DNA of 11,520 bases, from positions 1 through 11,520 of the forward strand of contig JAOUFL010000052.1 of assembly GCA_029858245.1 (NCBI GenBank), in the 5' to 3' direction. Below the pieces are notes generated by a model. It did not search any database. It worked only from the letters and a program-made list of their open reading frames with translations, and was not told where the DNA came from. Both the position numbers and the translations under genes were made by a program. The stretch is from Candidatus Zixiibacteriota bacterium (GTDB lineage Bacteria; Zixibacteria; MSB-5A5; RBG-16-43-9). Below are positions 1 to 5,712 of this stretch, piece after piece; position 1 is the first letter of the stretch; each line of letters opens with the position of its first letter.

Positions 1-639
1 GATATTCCAGTCTTTCTCTCCATAGTTTCCGATATTCCCCAGAAGGATTTTAAGGTTATTGTTCCCAAACAAATACATCAAACCGGGGTCGAGATATTTT
101 CAAAAGAAAAATTAACAGAAGAAGATGCTTTTTCCGGAGAGGTAATCAGACCGGAAGCCGATGCTCTGCTGACAAACAGGGACAATCTGTTTTTGGTGAT
201 TCAGATAGCGGACTGCCTGCCGGTTTTCCTGGTGGATCCCAGTTCAGAGGTTATAGGGTTGGCTCATATAGGCTGGAGAGGTGCTTTGCTGGGTATGGCA
301 GAAAACTTTATCGATAATGTAATTAAAAACTTTAACTGTAATCCTGAAGATGTGAAGTTAGTTTTCGGACCAGCGATTGGCAAATGCTGTTATCATATCT
401 CCGACAGTCTGGCCATTCTCATAAATAATAAATATATCAAGGAAAACGGAACGGATAAATACCTGGACTTGAATGGTTATGTGAAGGATAGATTTTTGAA
501 AACAGGCGTTAGGGATAAAAATATATTTATATCTGGAGAGTGTACCTGTTGTGGAAATAAATTGTATCAGTCTTACAGAAGGGAGAGGGATAAGGCTGGC
601 AGGATGATTGCCTTTATGGGTAAGGTAAAAAATAATTAA
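1..639 (+). CDS. pgeF: PgeF/YfiH-family laccase-domain protein, 5' end missing
   Basis: The frame is open from the first base and ends at TAA 637-639, giving 212 visible residues; the family is usually about 240-270, so some 30-50 N-terminal residues lie outside the window. Family hallmarks are present (numbered from the first visible codon): the metal-site histidine in KQIHQTGV (H26), ADALLTN (53-59), the metal-site cysteine in ADCLPVFLVD (C72), the metal-site histidine in AHIGWRG (H89), GPAIGKCCYHIS (124-135) and the C-terminal SYRRERDKAGRM (191-202). Members bind zinc or copper through the two His and the Cys. They have been described as purine-nucleoside-processing enzymes, as polyphenol oxidases, and in E. 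coli as a factor limiting misincorporation of serine into peptidoglycan. The protein is cytosolic, with no signal visible in the part seen. CTCC at 181-184 adds cysteines near the C-terminus. The TTG at 193 is an internal codon, not the start. Confidence 0.93.
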   Translation, partial: DIPVFLSIVSDIPQKDFKVIVPKQIHQTGVEIFSKEKLTEEDAFSGEVIRPEADALLTNRDNLFLVIQIADCLPVFLVDPSSEVIGLAHIGWRGALLGMAENFIDNVIKNFNCNPEDVKLVFGPAIGKCCYHISDSLAILINNKYIKENGTDKYLDLNGYVKDRFLKTGVRDKNIFISGECTCCGNKLYQSYRRERDKAGRMIAFMGKVKNN

Positions 640-640
640 G

Positions 641-686
641 GTTTACCCTTTTGATTACCGATAAATAATTAATAAAGGGGTAAAAC
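641..686. other. imperfect inverted repeat between pgeF and the OMP gene
   Basis: GTTTACCCTTT (641-651) can pair with AAAGGGGTAAAAC (674-686), leaving small bulges and a 22-base AT-rich loop. It starts directly after the pgeF stop codon and ends 7 bases before the AGGAGG of the next gene. It could attenuate transcription between the two genes or serve as a binding site. There is no T-run after it, so a classical terminator is unlikely. Confidence 0.35.
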
Positions 687-703
687 ATCAAAGAGGAGGA
701 AAG

Positions 704-1303
704 ATGAAAAAGGTCTTGGTTTTACTGGGTTTGCTGGTATTGTGTGCCTCTCCAGTCTACGCTATCACCGGAGTGGGAATAGGATTAAGAGGTGGATTTG
801 TGCAGAATTACGATAATCCGGGCATTGATGAGTCTCCAATCGGGCTGGATTTGAAAGAGATGCCAATGCTGGGCTTTCATGCGACATTGGGATTTATTCC
901 CTTAATCGAGCTGGAGGGCTCAGCTGAAATGGCCTGGAAGAAGAAGGAATTTACCTATGAGACCGTTAAAGCTGAGTTTACGGTAAGGGACTTATCTTTT
1001 AATGTGACTGCCAAGTATAAATTTAACCTTGTTCCCGCAGTTAAACCCTATATAGGTGCTGGCCTGGGCTGGCACTGGTTAGGTTATTCTGTTTCGGGTG
1101 ATGGAATGGCTATAACCACCCCTCTGGATGAGAACAGGTTAGGTTATCACGGAGTAGGAGGAATAGCCCTGAGAATACCAGCACTTCCTTTTGAGCTTTT
1201 CGGTGAATACAGATATACTCACATTATGACTAAACAGGAAGAGCTTGACACCGAGGGAACGAACTTCTCGACCATTCTGGGAGGTATAACTTTCGGATTC
1301 TAA
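704..1303 (+). CDS. secreted outer-membrane beta-barrel protein (OmpA/OmpW-like barrel)
   Basis: A 199-residue protein with a textbook signal peptide: MKK, a hydrophobic core LVLLGLLVLCASP, and a likely signal peptidase I site after VYA (residue 20). The mature part alternates hydrophobic and polar residues in beta-strand fashion, with glycine and aromatic belts (for example GVGIGLRGGF, YIGAGLGWHWLGY, FGEYRYTHI), and ends in GGITFGF. The terminal Phe is the usual recognition feature for BAM-dependent insertion. Length and pattern fit an eight-stranded barrel of the 'outer membrane protein beta-barrel domain' type. A strong AGGAGG (694-699) sits 4 bases before the ATG, which supports the start. 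The gene is followed by an intrinsic terminator, so its transcript probably ends there. Function (structural, porin-like or adhesin) cannot be told from sequence, and I do not recognise a specific named family. Confidence 0.85.
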   Translation: MKKVLVLLGLLVLCASPVYAITGVGIGLRGGFVQNYDNPGIDESPIGLDLKEMPMLGFHATLGFIPLIELEGSAEMAWKKKEFTYETVKAEFTVRDLSFNVTAKYKFNLVPAVKPYIGAGLGWHWLGYSVSGDGMAITTPLDENRLGYHGVGGIALRIPALPFELFGEYRYTHIMTKQEELDTEGTNFSTILGGITFGF

Positions 1304-1325
1304 AAAAATTAAAATTGAGAAAAGG

Positions 1326-1360
1326 AAAAAGGCTTCCGTACGGAAGCCTTTTTGTTTTTT
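1326..1360 (+). terminator. intrinsic terminator after the OMP gene
   Basis: GGCTTCCGTACGGAAGCC (1331-1348) is a perfect palindrome, extended by AAAAA on the left and TTTTT on the right (14-bp arms in total) and followed by TTTTTGTTTTTT. A strong GC stem followed by a U-run is the standard Rho-independent signal, 22 bases after the stop codon. The symmetric A/T flanks mean it could also work for transcripts from the other strand. Confidence 0.88.
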
Positions 1361-1361
1361 G

Positions 1362-1418
1362 GTAGAACAGACATCCTGTCTGTTCTTTTTTATATGGAAG
1401 GCTGAAGCCTTCCGCTAC
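1362..1418. repeat. GTAG/CTAC paired-hairpin element (BIME-like), copy 1
   Basis: GTAG (1362-1365) overlaps the foot of a hairpin with arms AGAACAGACA/TGTCTGTTCT (1364-1386). After 9 bases comes a second hairpin, GGAAGGCT-GA-AGCCTTCC (1396-1413), closed by GCTAC (1414-1418). The right half recurs almost exactly at 5662-5688, differing by one C/T change. The left hairpin is followed by a T-run and may also back up the terminator just upstream. Confidence 0.75.
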
Positions 1419-1507
1419 ATTTTTCGAAGTACCAATAGGGCTTTTTCAATCGTGAAGTAACAACCTCAAAGTCAAATTTCACAAAAGGAAAAAGGAGAGA
1501 GGATTTT

Positions 1508-1551
1508 TCGTAGGGACAGAACCCGCCTTAGGCGGGTTCTGTCCATCGTAC
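1508..1551. repeat. long single hairpin with CGTAG foot
   Basis: GGACAGAACCCGCC (1514-1527) and GGCGGGTTCTGTCC (1531-1544) form a perfect 14-bp stem with loop TTA. The left foot is TCGTAG and the right side is ATCGTAC. The GTAG foot and the CCTTAGG centre relate it to the other elements in the window, but only one hairpin is present and the stem is longer. Confidence 0.7.
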
Positions 1552-1606
1552 TCATAAAAGAACACACTAAAAGTTCTTTATATCAGGGGATAAATTTAAA
1601 AAGGAG

Positions 1607-1635
1607 TTGACTTTGAAGCTGACAGTAATTAAATT
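1607..1635 (+). promoter_or_regulatory. possible sigma70-type promoter upstream of the aminotransferase
   Basis: TTGACT (1607-1612) and TAAATT (1630-1635) are separated by 17 bases, in the gap after a terminator where a new transcript must start. It is about 200 bases from the aminotransferase ATG, so it would give a long leader. The match is modest and could be chance in AT-rich DNA. Confidence 0.3.
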
Positions 1636-1753
1636 TAGTGAAAATTTTCTTAAGACTGGTGAGAAGGTGAGAACAAATGATATTAAAACCGTTAAGAGAA
1701 ATTCTGCATCGAATCTATTTAAAGGGGCAGACTTAATTTTCTCACCATTCTGA
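1613..1753 (+). CDS. doubtful 46-residue ORF (MKLTVIKFSEN...)
   Basis: A TTG at 1613 lies 6 bases after AAGGAG (1601-1606) and opens a 46-codon frame ending at TGA 1751-1753. The product would be lysine-rich and hydrophilic (KLTVIKFSENFLKTGEKV, then NDIKTVKRNSASNLFKG), with no signal peptide, membrane segment or motif I recognise. The good Shine-Dalgarno spacing is the only positive evidence. The start is non-ATG, the region is otherwise non-coding, and the putative promoter overlaps it. It may be a small gene, a remnant, or noise. Confidence 0.22.
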   Translation: MKLTVIKFSENFLKTGEKVRTNDIKTVKRNSASNLFKGADLIFSPF

Positions 1754-1832
1754 TTTTGACTCTAATCTAAAGTTAATAAAATCCAGAAAAATTATTAAAT
1801 TAATGAAAATAATTATATAGAAAGGATTTAAA

Positions 1833-3179
1833 ATGTCTGACAAAAAAACACCTCGCATTAGTACTAAACTTCCAGGACCGAAAAGTAAAAAGCTCATAAC
1901 CAGAGACGAAAAATACGTTTCTCAATCCTATACCAGGGCTTATCCGGCAGTTATCGATCATGCCAGAGGAGCATATCTATGGGACTCAGATGGAAATTCA
2001 TATATTGATTTTCACGCGGGTATTGGAGTTTGCTCTACTGGTAACTGTCACCCTGAGGTTGTAGCGGTAATAAAAAACCAGTCTGAAAAAGCGATACATA
2101 TCACCACGGCTGACTTCTATCATCCTTTAGTGGGAAGACTGGCCGAAAAATTATCAATGATCTCACCCGGAAAAGGAGGTAAGAGGACTTTCTTTTCAAA
2201 TTCCGGAGCAGAAGCGGTCGAATGTGCCTTGAAATTGGCAAGGTATAATAAAAGAAAAACCAGGATGATAGCCTTCATCGGAGCTTTTCACGGGAGAACC
2301 ATGGGTGCGTTATCTTTGACCTGCAGCAAGCTGAATCAGAGGAAATTTTTTGCCCCGATGCTGCCGGAGGTAACTCACGTACCCTATGCTTATTGTTATC
2401 GCTGCCCTTTTAATCTGGAATACGGAAAATGCGAGATCGAATGCGTGAAGTTTATCGACGAGGTTATCTTAAAGCAGGTAGCTCCAGCAGAAGATGTGGC
2501 AGCCATATTTGTAGAGCCGATTCAGGGAGAAGGAGGATATATCGTTCCGCCGGATGAATTTCATCCCATGCTGAAGAAAATAGCGGAGAAAAATAACATC
2601 TATTACATTGTGGACGAGGTTCAATCCGGTATGGGTAGAACAGGGAAGATGTTTGCCATCGAGCACTGGGGTGTTATACCGGATATGATTACCATTGCCA
2701 AGGCTTTAGGTTCCGGTATGCCCATAGGAGCCTGTATCACTCCCAAAAGAATGATGTCCTGGATTCCAGGTGCTCATTCCACCACCTTTGGGGGAAATCC
2801 CATAGCCTGTGCAGCAGCACTGAAAACGATTGAGCTTATAGAAAATGGTCTGATGAAAAATGCTGATAAGATGGGGAAATACATAATGACCCGTTTGAAA
2901 AAGATGTGGGAGAGATATGATATTATCGGAGATGTAAGAGGAAAAGGTTTAATGATAGGGATAGAATTAGTTAAGGATAAAAAGAGCAAAAAACCCGCAA
3001 GTGATTATGCCTATGAAATCGAACAGAAGTGCTTTCAGAACGGGCTTATGCTTTTAACCTGCGGCCCGAATTCAGTCAGGTTCGTTCCACCCTTGATTAT
3101 TGATGAGGAGATAGCGGATAAGGGTTTGAAAATTTTTGAGAAAGTGGTTAAAGGCATTTCCGAAAGGAAGAAGAAATAA
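1833..3179 (+). CDS. class III PLP-dependent aminotransferase (GabT/acetylornithine family) with four-Cys segment
   Basis: The 448 residues match the class III (subgroup II) fold-type I aminotransferases in length and motifs. SNSGAEAVE (122-130) binds phosphate, AFHGRT (151-156) stacks on the cofactor, and EPIQGEGGY is at 228-236. D261 in DEVQSGMGRTG contacts the PLP ring nitrogen, K290 in TIAKALGSGMPIGA forms the Schiff base, and TTFGGNP is at 317-323. The enzyme moves an amino group from an omega-amino acid such as GABA, ornithine or beta-alanine to 2-oxoglutarate or another 2-oxoacid. The exact donor cannot be told. The segment YCYRCPF...YGKCEIEC places Cys at 188, 191, 200 and 204; I associate it with the archaeal-type 'acetylornithine aminotransferase family' branch. 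AAGGA (1822-1826) lies 6 bases before the ATG. The first ~25 residues are a basic, proline-rich leader. The TAA stop overlaps the start of a CCTCACCC repeat. Confidence 0.93.
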   Translation: MSDKKTPRISTKLPGPKSKKLITRDEKYVSQSYTRAYPAVIDHARGAYLWDSDGNSYIDFHAGIGVCSTGNCHPEVVAVIKNQSEKAIHITTADFYHPLVGRLAEKLSMISPGKGGKRTFFSNSGAEAVECALKLARYNKRKTRMIAFIGAFHGRTMGALSLTCSKLNQRKFFAPMLPEVTHVPYAYCYRCPFNLEYGKCEIECVKFIDEVILKQVAPAEDVAAIFVEPIQGEGGYIVPPDEFHPMLKKIAEKNNIYYIVDEVQSGMGRTGKMFAIEHWGVIPDMITIAKALGSGMPIGACITPKRMMSWIPGAHSTTFGGNPIACAAALKTIELIENGLMKNADKMGKYIMTRLKKMWERYDIIGDVRGKGLMIGIELVKDKKSKKPASDYAYEIEQKCFQNGLMLLTCGPNSVRFVPPLIIDEEIADKGLKIFEKVVKGISERKKK

Positions 3180-3250
3180 CCTCACCCTTACCCTCTCCTT
3201 TAGAAGGAGAGGGACAAATCGCAGGGGCGGAGTTAATCTCCGCCCCCTGC
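3178..3250. repeat. CCTCACCC-type double-palindrome element, copy 1
   Basis: AACCTCACCC (3178-3187) begins inside the preceding stop codon. CCCTCTCCTT-TAG-AAGGAGAGGG (3191-3213) is a perfect 10-bp hairpin. A second stem pairs GCAGGGGCGGAG (3221-3232) with CTCCGCCCCCTGC (3238-3250), with one bulged C. The AACCTCACCC start and the CTCTCCTT/AAGGAGAG hairpin recur at 7920-7975. Lying between the aminotransferase and sucC, the two hairpins could reduce read-through or protect the upstream mRNA 3' end. Confidence 0.75.
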
Positions 3251-3265
3251 TAATCAGAGGATTTC

Positions 3266-4453
3266 ATGAGACTTTACGAATACGAAGCCAAAAAACTGTT
3301 CTCCAGAGACGGGATACCTGTTCCTCAAGCAGAGATCGTAAAATCTCCTGAAGATGCAAGAAATTTTGCTAAGAAGTCAGGCAAACCGGTTGTGCTTAAA
3401 GCCCAGGTCCTCTCAGGAGGAAGAGGGAAGGCAGGAGGAATAAAGTTTGCCCTGAATCCGGAAGAGGCTAAAGAAAAAGCAGCTGAGCTATTTTCTCTTA
3501 AGATAAAAGGTTTTCCGGTTGAGATGATTCTGCTGGAGGAAAAAGTAGATGTCGAGAAAGAGCTTTACGTTGGCGTGACCATAGACAGGTTGAATTACAA
3601 ATTAGTTATCATAGTTTGTACTGAGGGAGGAATGGAGATCGAAGAGGTAGCACGAAAATCTCCTGAAAAGGTCAAGAAGATAAATCTGGATATCGATGAG
3701 AAACTGTATCAATTTCAAGCTCAATCTCTGGTAAAGTGGTTGGGAGTAAAAGGGGAGCAGATTAGAAATGTGGGAAATATCATCTCTTCACTGTTTAAAG
3801 TCTTTAAAAGTTATGATGCCAAGTTAGTGGAGATTAACCCGCTAATTCTTACACGAAAGGGGGAATATATCGCCTGCGACGCCAGGATGAGTGTAGATGA
3901 TGATGCGTTATTCCGGCACAAAGAGCTTTCAGAGATGGGTATCGAAAAAAGACACGAGGAAGGGGAGATGACCCAAAGGGAAAAGAAAGCAAGGGGATGG
4001 GAGATTCCCTATGTGGATTTGGACGGCGATATAGGGATGTTCCCCGGCGGTGCGGGGTTTGGTATTATGGGGAACGATTTCATACATTATTTCGGCGGAA
4101 AGCCTGCCAATTTTATGGATTCAGGCGGAGGTCCGACTCCGGAGAGGTTAGCTCAGATGTTAATACTCTTGGATGAAAATCCACAGGTCAAAGCTATCTT
4201 CGGGGCAAGGTTCGGAGGAATTTCCCGGTGCGATGATTTTGCCAAGGGTGTGGTTATGTTCTTAAAAGAACACGGACTTTCCAAGCCGATGGTCTTAAGG
4301 ATGACAGGAAATATGTGGCAGGAAGGGGTAAGGATATTCCAGCAAGCTGAGAAGGAAAATCCTGAGATATTCAGGAACATAGAGATTCACGGGATTGAAA
4401 CTCCAATTGAAGAGATAGCGAAAAGAGCGGTGGAGTTGGCGAAGAAAATGTAG
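3266..4453 (+). CDS. sucC: succinyl-CoA synthetase-type CoA ligase, beta subunit (divergent)
   Basis: 395 residues, close to the usual ~388-400. The N-terminus MRLYEYEAKKLF, SGGRGKAGG (50-58, nucleotide loop), KELYVGVTIDR (98-108), VEINPL (188-193, metal-binding Glu/Asn) and the C-terminal ligase half with FGGISRCD (316-323) identify the ATP-grasp plus CoA-ligase architecture. With the alpha subunit it makes a CoA thioester (succinyl-CoA in the classical case) at the cost of ATP or GTP through a phosphohistidine. It is diverged where family members are usually conserved: MFPGGAGFG (258-266) replaces the usual VNGAGLAM-like stretch, ARFGG replaces NIFGG, and MTGNMWQEG replaces EGNNAELG-like. 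The substrate could therefore be another carboxylate, for example malate. CAGAGG (3255-3260) is 5 bases before the ATG. The stop codon lies inside a GTAG repeat, and sucD is 1.26 kb away instead of adjacent. Confidence 0.92.
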   Translation: MRLYEYEAKKLFSRDGIPVPQAEIVKSPEDARNFAKKSGKPVVLKAQVLSGGRGKAGGIKFALNPEEAKEKAAELFSLKIKGFPVEMILLEEKVDVEKELYVGVTIDRLNYKLVIIVCTEGGMEIEEVARKSPEKVKKINLDIDEKLYQFQAQSLVKWLGVKGEQIRNVGNIISSLFKVFKSYDAKLVEINPLILTRKGEYIACDARMSVDDDALFRHKELSEMGIEKRHEEGEMTQREKKARGWEIPYVDLDGDIGMFPGGAGFGIMGNDFIHYFGGKPANFMDSGGGPTPERLAQMLILLDENPQVKAIFGARFGGISRCDDFAKGVVMFLKEHGLSKPMVLRMTGNMWQEGVRIFQQAEKENPEIFRNIEIHGIETPIEEIAKRAVELAKKM

Positions 4454-4474
4454 CGGAGGTCTTTAGATCTCATT
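4449..4474. repeat. degenerate GTAG hairpin overlapping the sucC stop
   Basis: TGTAGCGGAGGTCTTTAG followed by ATCTCATT closely matches the left half of the element at 5621-5650. The stem GAGGTCT/AGATCTC contains one G-T mismatch (a G-U pair in RNA). The TAG stop of sucC (4451-4453) is part of the GTAG foot. No right-hand CTAC partner is obvious before the next gene. Confidence 0.65.
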
Positions 4475-4501
4475 GAAGCTCAAGTAAATTACAATTAACG
4501 A

Positions 4502-4520
4502 TTTAAGTTGACAACTTAAA
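4502..4520. promoter_or_regulatory. 19-bp perfect palindrome abutting the dehydrogenase start
   Basis: TTTAAGTTG-A-CAACTTAAA has 9-bp arms around a single central A and ends 3 bases before the ATG at 4524. It occupies the place where a Shine-Dalgarno sequence would be, and none is present. It could be an operator for a dimeric repressor, or in RNA a small hairpin (TTTAAGT/ACTTAAA) that affects initiation. It lacks GTAG and is not a member of the other repeat families. Confidence 0.5.
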
Positions 4521-4523
4521 GTA

Positions 4524-5513
4524 ATGGTTAAATATAAAATAGTCGTCGCCTTACCGGAAGCAAGGTATAGTTGTGGGCAGTTTGCAGGACCGGTTTTTGC
4601 TTCCCCCAACCTGAGCAAGCAGGTCGAGTTCCTTTATTCACAGGATAAAAATCATCTCAGAAACCTGATTGGTGAGGCTGAGATTTTAGTTACCTTATCC
4701 ATTAAAAAAGAGATGTTCTTACAGGCAAAAAAATTAAAATGGATTCATTTTGGTCTGGCCGGTGTTGACCGTTCTCTTTTCCCTGAGCTTTTAAAAAGCA
4801 GGGTACTGATAACCTCATCCAAGGGGATTCATCAGGTGACCGTTGCGGAGCATGCAATAGGATTGATCTTGGCACTTGCCAAGGGAATCGGTGAAAGTAT
4901 TAAAGCTCAGATGAAAAAAGAGTGGGTTCAAAGAGAGCTTATTGACAAAAGGTTTACTCTGAAAGGAAAAGTATTGGGCGTAATTGGGCTGGGAAATATA
5001 GGATTGGAATTAGCAAAACAAGCTAAGGCTTTTGGGATGAAGGTGGTTGCTTTAAAAAATAAAGTTAAAAGAGGAGAGAAGTATAAGAATGTAGATAAGC
5101 TGTTTGGAAAGGAAAAACTAAAAGAGGTTTTGAGCCAGTCTGATTTTGTGGTATTGCTTGTTCCTTTGACTGAGGAAACCTACCATATGATAGGCGAAGA
5201 GGAACTTGGCTGGATGAGAAAAGAGGCTTATCTGATAAATGTCGGTCGTGGTCCAGTTATAGATGAACAAGCTCTAATTATCGGACTTAAGAATAAAAGC
5301 ATTAAAGGTGCGGGTCTGGATGTTTTTGAAAACGAGCCCTTAGATTCTGACAATCCCTTATACGATCTGGAAAACGTTATAATCACCCCTCACATTGCCG
5401 GGAGTATGCCGGATTATTACAGAAGAGTGGGCGAGATATTCAAGAAGAATCTGGATAGATATTTTTCAGGAAAAAAATTAATTAATCTGGTGGATAAAAA
5501 ATTAGGGTATTGA
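4524..5513 (+). CDS. D-isomer-specific 2-hydroxyacid dehydrogenase, possibly NADP-dependent
   Basis: 329 residues with the two-domain layout of the D-2-hydroxyacid dehydrogenases: N-terminal catalytic part (KWIHFGLAGVD, 72-82), the Rossmann insert starting at GVIGLGNIG (152-160), and a C-terminal return helix. The catalytic triad is visible: R242 in NVGRGPVID, E271 in DVFENEPL, H290 in ITPHIAG. It should reduce a 2-oxoacid such as glyoxylate, hydroxypyruvate or phenylpyruvate, or oxidise the corresponding D-2-hydroxyacid. The end of the second Rossmann strand reads VVALKNK, without the acidic residue that binds the NAD ribose and with basic residues following; this favours NADP(H), an inference from the family. 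The start is set by an in-frame TGA at 4509-4511 and the typical KYKIVVALP beginning. There is no Shine-Dalgarno; a palindrome lies there instead. Its position between sucC and sucD suggests a shared pathway or a rearrangement. Confidence 0.92.
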   Translation: MVKYKIVVALPEARYSCGQFAGPVFASPNLSKQVEFLYSQDKNHLRNLIGEAEILVTLSIKKEMFLQAKKLKWIHFGLAGVDRSLFPELLKSRVLITSSKGIHQVTVAEHAIGLILALAKGIGESIKAQMKKEWVQRELIDKRFTLKGKVLGVIGLGNIGLELAKQAKAFGMKVVALKNKVKRGEKYKNVDKLFGKEKLKEVLSQSDFVVLLVPLTEETYHMIGEEELGWMRKEAYLINVGRGPVIDEQALIIGLKNKSIKGAGLDVFENEPLDSDNPLYDLENVIITPHIAGSMPDYYRRVGEIFKKNLDRYFSGKKLINLVDKKLGY

Positions 5514-5520
5514 AAAATTT

Positions 5521-5574
5521 TCGTAGTACGACCCTTTAGGGTCGCCGATGCGAGGCTAAAGCCTCGCACTACGA
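5521..5574. repeat. GTAG/CTAC paired-hairpin element (BIME-like), copy 2
   Basis: The outer ends TCGTAGT (5521-5527) and ACTACGA (5568-5574) are exact reverse complements. Between them lie two hairpins: CGACCC-TTTA-GGGTCG (5529-5544) and GCGAGGCT-AA-AGCCTCGC (5550-5567). The whole unit can fold as a three-way junction. The right half plus the following GAAAGAAAT recurs at 8725-8756 with a single loop difference. It starts 8 bases after the dehydrogenase stop. Confidence 0.85.
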
Positions 5575-5620
5575 AAGAAATAAAATCGTGGATAACATTT
5601 TAATCAAAGCTACGAAAGAA

Positions 5621-5688
5621 TGTAGCGGAGGTTTTTAGACCTCCATTACAAAAAAAGTAAATATGGAAGGCTGAAGTCTTCCGCTACA
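5621..5688. repeat. GTAG/CTAC paired-hairpin element (BIME-like), copy 3
   Basis: The outer ends TGTAGC (5621-5626) and GCTACA (5683-5688) are reverse complements. The inner hairpins are GGAGGT-TTTTAG-ACCTCC (5627-5644) and GGAAGGCT-GA-AGTCTTCC (5665-5682, one G-T pair). The left half resembles 4449-4474 and the right half 1391-1418. It lies immediately upstream of the sucD ribosome-binding site (AAGGA, 5700-5704). Confidence 0.85.
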
Positions 5689-5712
5689 CAAAAAGTCCGA
5701 AGGATAAGAAAA

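Larger units (their letters stand above)
1304..1832. other. 529-bp intergenic region with palindromes and little coding
   Basis: This gap holds the terminator at 1326-1360, a GTAG...CTAC paired-hairpin element (1362-1418), a long single hairpin (1508-1551), a possible promoter (1607-1635) and a doubtful 46-codon ORF (1613-1753). TGGTGAGAA (1657-1665) and TTCTCACCA (1739-1747) form a 9-bp inverted repeat around most of that ORF. 1760-1820 is very AT-rich, as expected upstream of a transcribed gene. I see nothing identifiable in 1420-1500. Confidence 0.6.

Noticed and set aside
193..639. A TTG-started 148-residue gene beginning at 193
   Set aside because: The same frame is open to base 1 and encodes the upstream PgeF motifs (KQIHQTGV, ADALLTN), so 193 is internal.
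1364..1391. A separate second terminator after the OMP gene
   Set aside because: The stem and T-run could terminate, but it is better explained as the left hairpin of the GTAG/CTAC element, so it is not listed separately.
3136..3351. A 71-codon + strand ORF spanning the aminotransferase end, the repeat and the sucC start
   Set aside because: It overlaps two well-supported genes in another frame and its middle is translated repeat.
4508..4538. Promoter with a perfect TTGACA at 4508-4513
   Set aside because: The TTGACA is the centre of the palindrome, and a suitable -10 would fall inside the coding region, placing the transcript start after the ATG.
5521..5688. CRISPR-like array
   Set aside because: Repeats are palindromes of differing sequence with irregular spacing; there is no constant repeat with unique spacers and no cas gene.
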